A stretch of DNA of 42,704 nt, from positions 1-42,704 of the forward strand of contig CALUNU010000017.1 of assembly GCA_944322095.1 (NCBI GenBank), written 5' to 3'. The position numbers were made by a program, and so were the translations under genes. Within the stretch, counting starts at the first letter, position 1; each line of letters begins with the position of its first letter. Shown here one piece after another: positions 16,071 through 23,418 of the stretch. Under the pieces are notes generated by a model. That model was not told the origin of the DNA, did not search any database, and worked only from the letters and a program-made list of their open reading frames with translations. This DNA comes from an uncultured Alloprevotella sp. GTDB lineage: Bacteria; Bacteroidota; Bacteroidia; Bacteroidales; Bacteroidaceae.

Positions 16071-18605
16071 ATGATATACCCAGAAAATTTTGAACACAAG
16101 ATAGGTTTCGACGAGGTGCGCACCTTGCTCAAGGGGCGGTGCATCTCGTCGCTCGGAGCCGAGTGGGTGGACCGCCTGGCCTTCATGCCGGGCTATGCCG
16201 ACGTGAAGCGCGCGCTCGCCGAGGCCGACGAGTTTCGCCGCTTCATGGAGGAGGAAGAGGACGTCTACGAGGAAAACTTCTTCGACGTGCGCCAGGCGCT
16301 GGCCCGCGTGCGCCCCGAGCGCACCTATATGGAGGAAATCGAGCTGTTCGACCTGAAGCGCTCGCTCGCCACGGTGGGGGCGCTCACCACCTTCCTGCGC
16401 CGCCCCGTGGACGACCGCGCCGACGTGCCCGCGTGGAAGTATCCAGCGCTGCGGGCGCTCACCGAGGGCATCAACGCCTTTCCCGACGTGGTGCGCCGCA
16501 TCGACGAGGTGCTCAACAAGTATGGAAAGGTAAAAGACACGGCCTCGGGCGAGCTCCTCTCCATCCGTCATTCAATCGAGGTGACGGTGCGGAGCGTTTC
16601 GCACAACCTGCGCTCCATTATCACCCAGGCACAACAGGAAGGCTACATCGACCGCGACGTGGCGCCCACGCTGCGCGACGGCCGTCTGGTCATCCCCGTG
16701 GCCCCGGCGCTGAAAAGAAAAATCAAAGGCATCATCCACGACGAATCGGCCTCGGGCAAGACGGTCTTTATCGAGCCGTCGAGCGTGGTCGAGGCCAACA
16801 ACCGCATCCGCGAGCTGCGGGCCGCCGAGCGCCGCGAGGTCATACGCATCCTGCAAGAGCTCTCGGCCGAAATACGCCCCCACGTGGGCGAAATGATGGA
16901 CGCCATGCTCTTTCTGGGCCACATCGACTACCTGCGGGCCCTGACGGGCTTCTCGGCAGCCTTTGGAGCCATCGTGCCGCAGCTCGAAAGCGGCCCCGTG
17001 CTCAGCTGGCACGAGGCCGTCCACCCGCTGTTGCAGCAGTCGCTGGCCCGCCACGGCAAAAAGATGGTGCCCCTCGACGTGCGCCTGAGCGGCCGCGGCC
17101 GCATCCTGCTCATCTCGGGCCCCAACGCGGGCGGCAAGTCGGTCTGCCTCAAAACGGTGGGCCTGTTGCAGTACATGTTGCAGTGCGGCATGCCCGTGCC
17201 CCTGGGCGAAAACTCCACTGCGGGCATTTTTGAAGACATCTTTATCGACATAGGCGACGAGCAAAGCCTGGAAAACGACCTGAGCACCTATTCCAGTCAC
17301 TTGCTCAACATGAAAAACATGATGAAACGCAGCGGGCGCCGCAGCCTGCTGCTCATCGACGAGTTCGGCGGCGGCACGGAACCCCTCATCGGCGGTGCCC
17401 TGGCCGAGGCCATCCTCGACCGCTTCGTGCAGAACGGGGCCTGGGGCATCATCACGACCCACTATCAGAACTTGAAGCGCTATGCCGAGACCTGCGACAC
17501 GGTGGTCAACGGCGCCATGCTCTACGACCGCGCCCAGATGCAGCCGCTCTTCATGTTGCAGATTGGCAATCCCGGCAGCTCGTTTGCCGTTGAGATTGCG
17601 CGCAAGATTGGCATCCCCGAAGACGTCATAGCACGCGCCTCGGAAATAGTGGGCAAGGACTACATCATGAGCGACAAGTACTTGCAGGACATCGTGCGCG
17701 ACAAAATGTACTGGGAAAACAAGCGCCGCAACATCCACAAGCGCGAAAAACAGCTCGAAGAGACCGTGGCACGCTACGAGGCCGAAATGCAGAAGCTCCT
17801 GGCCGAGCGCAAGGAGGTCATGGCCCGCGCCAAGGAGGAGGCGGCCAGCCTGCTGCAACAGTCGAACGCGAAAATTGAAAACACCATCCGCGCCATACGC
17901 GAGGCCCAGGCCGAGCGGGAGCGCACCCGCGAGGCACGGCAGGAACTGGCCGACTTCAAGGCCGCCGTGGCCGGCGAAAAGGCGGGACGCGACGAGGAAC
18001 GCATCGTGCGCGAGATGGAAAAGATAAAGCGACGCCGCGAGCGCCGCGACGGACGCCGCCCCGGCGCGCAGCAGGGCGGTGCGGCGTGCACGGCACCGGC
18101 ACAGGGCGCCGCGGCAAGGGCGGCCGAGGAGAAGCGCCCCCTGGCTCCGGGCGACACCGTGCGCATCAAGGGGCAGACCACCGTGGGGCGCGTCGACAGC
18201 CTCAACGGACGCACGGCCCGCGTGCTGTTTGGCATGATGTACACGTCGCTCCCCGTGGAGCGGCTGGAACGCGCCGACGCGCCCAAGGAGGACAAAACGA
18301 TGGCGGCGGCCACCTTTGTGAGCCGCGCCACGCGCGACGCGATGTACGAGAAGAAGCTCCACTTCAAGCCCGAGCTCGACGTGCGCGGCATGCGCGTCGA
18401 CGAGGCCCTGACGGCCGTCACCTATTTTATAGACGACGCCATCCAGCTCGAATATCCCCAGGTGCGCATCCTGCACGGCACGGGCACGGGGGCCCTGCGC
18501 GAGGCCATCCGCCAGTATCTGGCCACCGTGCCGGGCGTGTCGCGCTATCGTGACGAGCACGTGCAGTTTGGCGGCGCGGGCATCACCGTTGCCGAGCTGG
18601 CCTGA
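16071..18605 (+). CDS. mutS2: endonuclease MutS2
   Basis: 844 aa. A MutS-like ATPase plus Smr nuclease; MutS2 proteins limit recombination and also act on stalled ribosomes in some bacteria. The N-terminus MIYPENFEHKIGFDEVRTLLKGRC and clamp region are followed by Walker A SGPNAGGKS (K356), Walker B LLLIDEFGGGTEP and ITTHYQNLKRYAE. A long coiled coil (about 540-670, KREKQLEETVARYEAEMQKL) leads to a KOW-like stretch (PGDTVRIKGQTTVGRV) and the Smr domain LDVRGMRVDEALTAV with the HGTGTGALR motif. A complete protein with its own promoter and terminator. Confidence 0.96.
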   Translation: MIYPENFEHKIGFDEVRTLLKGRCISSLGAEWVDRLAFMPGYADVKRALAEADEFRRFMEEEEDVYEENFFDVRQALARVRPERTYMEEIELFDLKRSLATVGALTTFLRRPVDDRADVPAWKYPALRALTEGINAFPDVVRRIDEVLNKYGKVKDTASGELLSIRHSIEVTVRSVSHNLRSIITQAQQEGYIDRDVAPTLRDGRLVIPVAPALKRKIKGIIHDESASGKTVFIEPSSVVEANNRIRELRAAERREVIRILQELSAEIRPHVGEMMDAMLFLGHIDYLRALTGFSAAFGAIVPQLESGPVLSWHEAVHPLLQQSLARHGKKMVPLDVRLSGRGRILLISGPNAGGKSVCLKTVGLLQYMLQCGMPVPLGENSTAGIFEDIFIDIGDEQSLENDLSTYSSHLLNMKNMMKRSGRRSLLLIDEFGGGTEPLIGGALAEAILDRFVQNGAWGIITTHYQNLKRYAETCDTVVNGAMLYDRAQMQPLFMLQIGNPGSSFAVEIARKIGIPEDVIARASEIVGKDYIMSDKYLQDIVRDKMYWENKRRNIHKREKQLEETVARYEAEMQKLLAERKEVMARAKEEAASLLQQSNAKIENTIRAIREAQAERERTREARQELADFKAAVAGEKAGRDEERIVREMEKIKRRRERRDGRRPGAQQGGAACTAPAQGAAARAAEEKRPLAPGDTVRIKGQTTVGRVDSLNGRTARVLFGMMYTSLPVERLERADAPKEDKTMAAATFVSRATRDAMYEKKLHFKPELDVRGMRVDEALTAVTYFIDDAIQLEYPQVRILHGTGTGALREAIRQYLATVPGVSRYRDEHVQFGGAGITVAELA

Positions 18606-18609
18606 GGCC

Positions 18610-18642
18610 GGCAGGCGGCGGGCCGCGGCCTGCCTGTTTTTT
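18610..18642 (+). terminator. terminator of mutS2
   Basis: GGCAGGC paired with GCCTGCC, followed by TG and TTTTTT, right after the stop. Confidence 0.75.
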
Positions 18643-18653
18643 GAAACGTATAT

Positions 18654-18703
18654 ACGACGAAGGCTTCCCCACGCAGATGAGCGGATGGGGAAGCCTTCGT
18701 CGT
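18654..18703. terminator. long hairpin between convergent mutS2 and MATE genes
   Basis: A perfect 18-bp stem, with arms at 18654-18671 and 18686-18703 around GAAGGCTTCCCCA, and a 14-nt loop. It has no U-tract on either strand, but its position between two convergent genes suggests bidirectional termination or mRNA 3'-end protection. Confidence 0.75.
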
Positions 18704-18714
18704 TGTTGGTGCGC

Positions 18715-20157
18715 TCAGGCGGCGGCGCGCTGCGGGATGTGCTTGAGCCAGCGTCCGCGCACGAGGCGGACGAGGAAGATGGCGCCGCGGAAGCACAGTT
18801 CGATGCACATGGCGAGCCATACGCCGCGCAGGCCCATGGATGGCGCCAGCGAGGCGGCCAGCGTGAGCCGCACGGCCCATATGCTCAGCAGGTTCATCAG
18901 GCAGGGCACCACCGTGTTCCCGGCCCCTACGAACACGCCGTAGGCCACGATGGCCGCGGCGAAGCCCGGCTCGGCAAAGGCCTCGATGCGCAGCGCCATG
19001 ACGCCCAGGTCGAGCACCTCGGGCACGTCTGTCATGGCGCCGATGAGCAGGGGCGCGCCCAAGTACATGACAACGCCCATGATGCCCATGACGGCTATGC
19101 CCGAAAGCACCGTGATGTAGGCGAAGCGCCGCGCCAGTTCGCGGCGGCCTGCGCCGTAGCTCTGCCCCACCAGCGTGGTGGCGGCGTCGCCTATGCCGTA
19201 GCCGGGCATGTAGCACAGGCTTTCGGCCGTAATGGCGAACGAATTGGCAGCAATGGCGAAGATGCCGAGCGGAGCCACGATGACCGTGGTCATGATTTGG
19301 GCCCCGCAGATGACGGCATGCTCCAAACCCATGGGCAGCCCGATGTGGAGCGCCTTGCGCAGCGTGGCACGCGTGGGGCGGAAGCTGCCCCGCTCGCGGT
19401 TGAGCCGCAGATGGGGCGAGCGGGTGCAGAGAAACAGCGTCATGAGCCCCGCCACAACCACTTCGGCCAGGCCCGTGCCCACGGCGGCGCCGGCCACGCC
19501 CCAGCCCGCGCCGGGCATCGTGACGGTGAGCCCGCCCAGCGAGATGTCGCGGGTGGGGAAGATGAGAAAATAGTTGAAAACGACGTCGAGCACGCACATC
19601 AGCACGCTCAGCAGGCTGGGGATGTGCATGTTGCCGCTGCTCCGCAGCATGCCGCCCGCGAGGATGACTAGTTGGAGCACGGGCAGGAAGGCCGAGTAGA
19701 TAAGAAAATAGAGCGAGGCGCCGCTGCGTATCTGCGGGTCGCCGCCGAGCCAGCCCGGCAGGGCGCCGCTGATGGCCATGCCGGCCGCGGCCAGCAGCAG
19801 GCCGAAGGAGAGAACGGCCACGAAGGCCTGCCGCAGGATGGAGCGTGCCCACTTCATGTCGCCCGCCCCGAAGGCATGGGCCACCTGCACCGAGAAACCC
19901 GTGGCAGCCGCCGAGCACGAGCCGCCGAAGAGCCACGTCGTCGTCGACACCAGGCCGATCGATGCGGCCGGGGCGGCGCCGAGGCTTCCCACCATGGCCG
20001 CGTCGATATATTGCATGACGATGGAAGAAAACTGGGCCATGATGGCAGGCACGCTGAGCTGCGCCGTGAGCAGCAGTTGCTGCCCGGTGGTCATGGGCCG
20101 CCCCTCGCGGATGAGGGCGAGCAGGCTGCCCGAAGAGGTGTTGATGGATCGTTTCAT
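18715..20157 (-). CDS. MATE family multidrug/Na+ antiporter
   Basis: 480 aa with about 12 membrane helices in two related halves, the MATE architecture. Visible features are the N-terminal half beginning LSVPAIMAQFSSIVMQYIDAAMVG, the GFSVQVAHAFGAGD motif and the second-half counterpart YGIGDAATTLVGQSYGAG. These proteins export cationic drugs or metabolites in exchange for Na+ or H+; the substrate cannot be told here. The start at 20157 matches the -7 box at 20175. It follows the FtsX-like gene but has its own promoter. Confidence 0.93.
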   Translation of the reverse strand: MKRSINTSSGSLLALIREGRPMTTGQQLLLTAQLSVPAIMAQFSSIVMQYIDAAMVGSLGAAPAASIGLVSTTTWLFGGSCSAAATGFSVQVAHAFGAGDMKWARSILRQAFVAVLSFGLLLAAAGMAISGALPGWLGGDPQIRSGASLYFLIYSAFLPVLQLVILAGGMLRSSGNMHIPSLLSVLMCVLDVVFNYFLIFPTRDISLGGLTVTMPGAGWGVAGAAVGTGLAEVVVAGLMTLFLCTRSPHLRLNRERGSFRPTRATLRKALHIGLPMGLEHAVICGAQIMTTVIVAPLGIFAIAANSFAITAESLCYMPGYGIGDAATTLVGQSYGAGRRELARRFAYITVLSGIAVMGIMGVVMYLGAPLLIGAMTDVPEVLDLGVMALRIEAFAEPGFAAAIVAYGVFVGAGNTVVPCLMNLLSIWAVRLTLAASLAPSMGLRGVWLAMCIELCFRGAIFLVRLVRGRWLKHIPQRAAA

Positions 20158-20174
20158 ATTTGTTTCCCGCCGTG

Positions 20175-20182
20175 CAAAGGTA
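20175..20182 (-). promoter_or_regulatory. -7 box of MATE gene
   Basis: TACCTTTG on the minus strand, 17 nt before the ATG. A TTTG lies nearby but at only 12 nt. Confidence 0.55.
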
Positions 20183-20234
20183 AAAAGACATTTGCAAACG
20201 GGCGGGAAACGTATTACGGAGATTTAGCCCCCTT

Positions 20235-21482
20235 TTACGGTTGCTGCCGGCGGCGCGTGGCGCGTCGGGCGGCCGGCCGCGTGCGGTGCATGTGCCACAC
20301 GGCGGCCACCTTGCGGCTCACGCAGGCGTAGTGGAGCGCGGCCGTGAGCAGGTAGAGGCCCAGCGCCGTGGCCAGCGCAGGCCATACTGGGCCCGCCTCG
20401 TAGGCCGGGTAGAGCTCGCCGAAGGCCGGCAGGTAGCGCGTGCGGAGCCAGGCGGCCATGCCTGTGGCAAGCAGCAGGGTGGCCGTGTTCAGACCGATGC
20501 ACAGCGTGTGGAAGGGCCGCGCCGCCTGGGCGGGCGTGTAGCCCAGCAGGAGCAGCGTGTCGAGCTTTTCAGTGTGTTTTTGCAAGAGGATGAAAACGCT
20601 CAACAACAGGACGTAGAAGGCCAGCAGGCAGATGACGACGCCCACGCCCATGACGAGCCCCGTCGTGAGGCGCAGGAAATAGGTGGCCTTGCCCGCGGCG
20701 TCGCCGTCGGCCTCGGTGTCGTAGCCGCGGTCGTGCAGGAAGCGGGCGATGCGTGCGTCGGCGGGGTTTTTCACCTCGACGATGAGGCGCGAGGGCCGCT
20801 TGGAGGCGTCGGGGGCCAGCCGTGCGTTGGCCTCGTCCATGAACGTCTGGGGCACAAGGATGGTGTTCAATCGGTCGGAAAAGCCCGTGATGCGTCCGCG
20901 CAGGCGCATCGTGCCGCCCGGCCCGCGCAGAACGAGGTTGATGCCCACGAGCGAAATCATTCCCTCGGAGAGGGTGGGCAGGCCGCGGCTGCGGGCAAAG
21001 CCAAAGTTGTAGAGGTTCAGGTAATTGCGCGGGACGACCACGGGCACCTCGCCGCTTCCCGGCTCATAGCGCCAATGGCTGAGGTCGACGTCGACGTAGG
21101 CGTCGGGCAGGGCCTCGAAAAACATCTCCGTGCCGAAGGCCGGGCCGCCCGGGCCGGCCGCCACCGAGGCATACACCTCGAAGCCCGCGGGCGTGAACTC
21201 GCCCACCGACCGCGCGAAGGGCTGGCGCCGCAGCTCGTCCACCTCGTCGGGCGAGAAGCCCGTGTCGGCCCCGCCCAGGGTGCGCAAGGCGCTCACGTGC
21301 TTGGCCACGACCATGTAGCCGGGCTTCATGAAGCTGTCGCCGCTGCGGAAGAGGGGCGCCACGTCGTGGTAGAACTGCACGCTGCCCAGCACGATGCACG
21401 TGCCCAAGAGGTTGGCCAGGAAGAAGCCGGCCCACTGCCACGCGCTGATGCGGCGGCTCAGGAGTTTGTAGACGAGTTTCAT
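20235..21482 (-). CDS. FtsX-like ABC transporter permease
   Basis: 415 aa. One membrane helix near residues 16-38 (WAGFFLANLLGTCIVLGSVQFY), a periplasmic domain of about 230 residues, then three helices in the C-terminal third beginning with FLRLTTGLVMGVGVVICLLAFY. The layout of helix 1, a large soluble domain and helices 2-4 is that of FtsX/MacB-type permeases, which are mechanotransmitters rather than pores in many cases. The charged segment LLQKHTEKLDTLLLLGYTPAQ after helix 2 is typical. No ATPase partner is present in the window. It lies 54 nt after the DUF4836 gene, with a hairpin in between. Confidence 0.85.
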   Translation of the reverse strand: MKLVYKLLSRRISAWQWAGFFLANLLGTCIVLGSVQFYHDVAPLFRSGDSFMKPGYMVVAKHVSALRTLGGADTGFSPDEVDELRRQPFARSVGEFTPAGFEVYASVAAGPGGPAFGTEMFFEALPDAYVDVDLSHWRYEPGSGEVPVVVPRNYLNLYNFGFARSRGLPTLSEGMISLVGINLVLRGPGGTMRLRGRITGFSDRLNTILVPQTFMDEANARLAPDASKRPSRLIVEVKNPADARIARFLHDRGYDTEADGDAAGKATYFLRLTTGLVMGVGVVICLLAFYVLLLSVFILLQKHTEKLDTLLLLGYTPAQAARPFHTLCIGLNTATLLLATGMAAWLRTRYLPAFGELYPAYEAGPVWPALATALGLYLLTAALHYACVSRKVAAVWHMHRTRPAARRATRRRQQP

Positions 21483-21500
21483 CGGATGGAGCGGAGAAAC

Positions 21501-21529
21501 GAAGGGCGGACCCCGGGGGCCCGCCCTTC
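21501..21529 (-). terminator. hairpin between DUF4836 and FtsX-like genes
   Basis: GAAGGGCGG paired with CCGCCCTTC over a GC-rich loop; no U-tract. It may reduce readthrough into the permease gene rather than end transcription fully. Confidence 0.5.
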
Positions 21530-21536
21530 TTCATGG

Positions 21537-23078
21537 TCAGGAGTTGAGATATTCCTTGATGCTGCGCGTGCCTTCGTCGCACACGATTTGCAGGATGTTG
21601 CGGTCTTTTTCTTTCAGCGTGAGGTGGAGCGAAGCTTCGTAGGGATTTTCGCAGGACAGCTCGACGCTTTCCACCATGTTGACGAACTTCTTCACCTGTT
21701 TGCCCTCGGCCGTGCCGTCGAGCATGGGGCTGAGGAAGGCCAGCTTCAGAACGTTTTGCGGATAGAGGCGCATGAAGAACAGTTTGCCCTTATAGTCGTC
21801 GGCATCCACGGCAGGCGATGCGCTGCGCAGGGCCGGGGCGTTGCTGTCGGTGGAGAAGTAGAACGTTCCGTTCTTCACTCCGAAGTAGCCCTCGGTATAC
21901 GAGTCGAGCGTCACCTGATATTGGTCGGTGGCGTTCTCGGTGGCGTAGCCCGAGTCGAGGAAGTCGCGCATCAGGTTGCGCAGGAACGTGGCGTTCTTCA
22001 CTTCGGCGTAGGCCGAGTAGGCGGGCATGCCCATTTCGTTGAACGAGTCGAGCGAGACGGTGATGTCTCCGTCGAGCGCCTCGAAGACGTCCGTCACGAT
22101 TTTCGCGGCTTCGGGGTTGGCGTTGCGCAGGAGGCCCTGCTCCTTGGCCTTGTCGAGCACGGCCTTGCCGTCAAGGTGGGTGGCGGCGGCCAGGAGCGTC
22201 GATGCGGGCACATATTTCAGCATGTCGCCTTCGACGGCGCTCAGGCCCTTGGCGTTTTCGTCCATGAAGTTGCGTGCCTCGTCGGTCAGGGCGATGGCGC
22301 GGGTGCTGAGCGTGGCTTCGCCGTCGCCCAGGTTGAGGTCGGCCACCAGGGCATAGTCGTCGATGCGCACGCCCGAGGGCAGTTGCTTTTCGATGTCTTG
22401 CAGTTCGCGGCGCATACCGTCAATTTCGGCCAGCCCCTTGCCCAGGAGGAGCAGCTGCACGTCGCCTTCGCTCTTGCAGAGCTCCTTGAAGGCCTCGTTG
22501 CTGCGGATGCTGTTCTCCTCGTCGGCCTCAAAGCGCTTGCTCACCTCGGCGATGACGTCGCTTTCGTCCTGGTCGTAGCTTTTGTTGGTGAGCATAAACC
22601 AGTCGTCGTTGAAGACGATGGGCTCGCCGTCCAGTTCGAAGTAGGTGTAGCCGTCGCGTTCGATGCAGCGGTCGGCGCCGGCGTCTTTGGCCAGGGCGTC
22701 GAGCAGCTCGGTGAGCTTGTCGCGCGAGTGGATGGCGCCGATGAGGCCCACGTGGCCCTCAAAGCTCTGCGAGCCGAAGACGAAGAGCGGTTCGCGCAGG
22801 TCGATGCCCGCCTCGGCGGGGTCGGCCACGACGGCTTCCACCTTGTCTTGCAGGGCGCGGCTCATGTTGGCGTCGCGCAGCAGGCGGTTCATCAGGTCTT
22901 TGAGCTCCTGGTTGTCGGCCGTGCCGCTCTTTTCTGCAATTTGCTTGGCGTCGATGCGCACGACGATGGCCGCATCGTCGGGGATCATGTTGGCATACTT
23001 CGGTGTGCCCGAGCACGAAGCCAAAAGCCATACGAGCGAAAGCGTCGCCAGCAGGCAGGAATAGATTTTCTTGTTCAT
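21537..23078 (-). CDS. DUF4836 family lipoprotein
   Basis: 513 aa. The signal peptide MNKKIYSCLLATLSLVWLLASC carries a lipobox with C22. The mature part begins PKYANMIPDDAAIVVRIDAKQIAEKSG, the hallmark of the Bacteroidota DUF4836 family; it then alternates helices and beta strands across two similar halves. No catalytic motif is evident; function unknown, presumably envelope-associated. The promoter at 23268-23299 leaves a leader of about 180 nt with hairpins. The FtsX-like gene follows on the same strand. Confidence 0.92.
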   Translation of the reverse strand: MNKKIYSCLLATLSLVWLLASCSGTPKYANMIPDDAAIVVRIDAKQIAEKSGTADNQELKDLMNRLLRDANMSRALQDKVEAVVADPAEAGIDLREPLFVFGSQSFEGHVGLIGAIHSRDKLTELLDALAKDAGADRCIERDGYTYFELDGEPIVFNDDWFMLTNKSYDQDESDVIAEVSKRFEADEENSIRSNEAFKELCKSEGDVQLLLLGKGLAEIDGMRRELQDIEKQLPSGVRIDDYALVADLNLGDGEATLSTRAIALTDEARNFMDENAKGLSAVEGDMLKYVPASTLLAAATHLDGKAVLDKAKEQGLLRNANPEAAKIVTDVFEALDGDITVSLDSFNEMGMPAYSAYAEVKNATFLRNLMRDFLDSGYATENATDQYQVTLDSYTEGYFGVKNGTFYFSTDSNAPALRSASPAVDADDYKGKLFFMRLYPQNVLKLAFLSPMLDGTAEGKQVKKFVNMVESVELSCENPYEASLHLTLKEKDRNILQIVCDEGTRSIKEYLNS

Positions 23079-23267
23079 GGCGTTGATGATGTTAGTGGAT
23101 AAAAAAGATGATGCGTTCCTCGTGCGTGCCGCCGGGGCTGCGGCGTGCGCGGCCGGCGGCGTGCGGCGGCCGGCGGGAGCCTCCTATATATAATAAGGAG
23201 TGGAGCTGCGCGGAGCGCCCCCGGGCGGAGCGTGCCCCGTGCCGTCCTTTTCGGCACAACCGTGCAA

Positions 23268-23299
23268 CAAATGTATGTATTAAATATTAAAAGTGCAAA
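23268..23299 (-). promoter_or_regulatory. promoter of DUF4836 gene
   Basis: On the minus strand, TTTG (23296-23299), 20 nt, TACATTTG (23268-23275); one of the best consensus promoters in the window. The expected start near 23262 gives a leader of ~180 nt. It begins with GTGCCG/CGGCAC and contains CTCCT/AGGAG, two small hairpins on either strand. Confidence 0.8.
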
Positions 23300-23379
23300 G
23301 AAACGGACAGAAAATTGCGACAAATGGGAAGTTTTGGCGGCGAAACATGTTGTAAAACATTTTTCATCATTTATTAGGA

Positions 23380-23410
23380 TTGCAGGCGGCCGGATTACGG
23401 CGTAATTTTG
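23380..23410 (+). promoter_or_regulatory. promoter of TonB-dependent receptor, near-leaderless
   Basis: TTG (23380-23382), 20 nt, TAATTTTG (23403-23410). The start codon at 23419 lies only 8 nt beyond the box, so the mRNA would begin within a few bases of the ATG. Confidence 0.75.
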
Positions 23411-23418
23411 CGGGCAAT

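Noticed and set aside
20241..23102. 953-codon plus-strand frame across the FtsX-like and DUF4836 genes
   Set aside because: It runs through two real genes and their gap on the other strand; compositional artefact.
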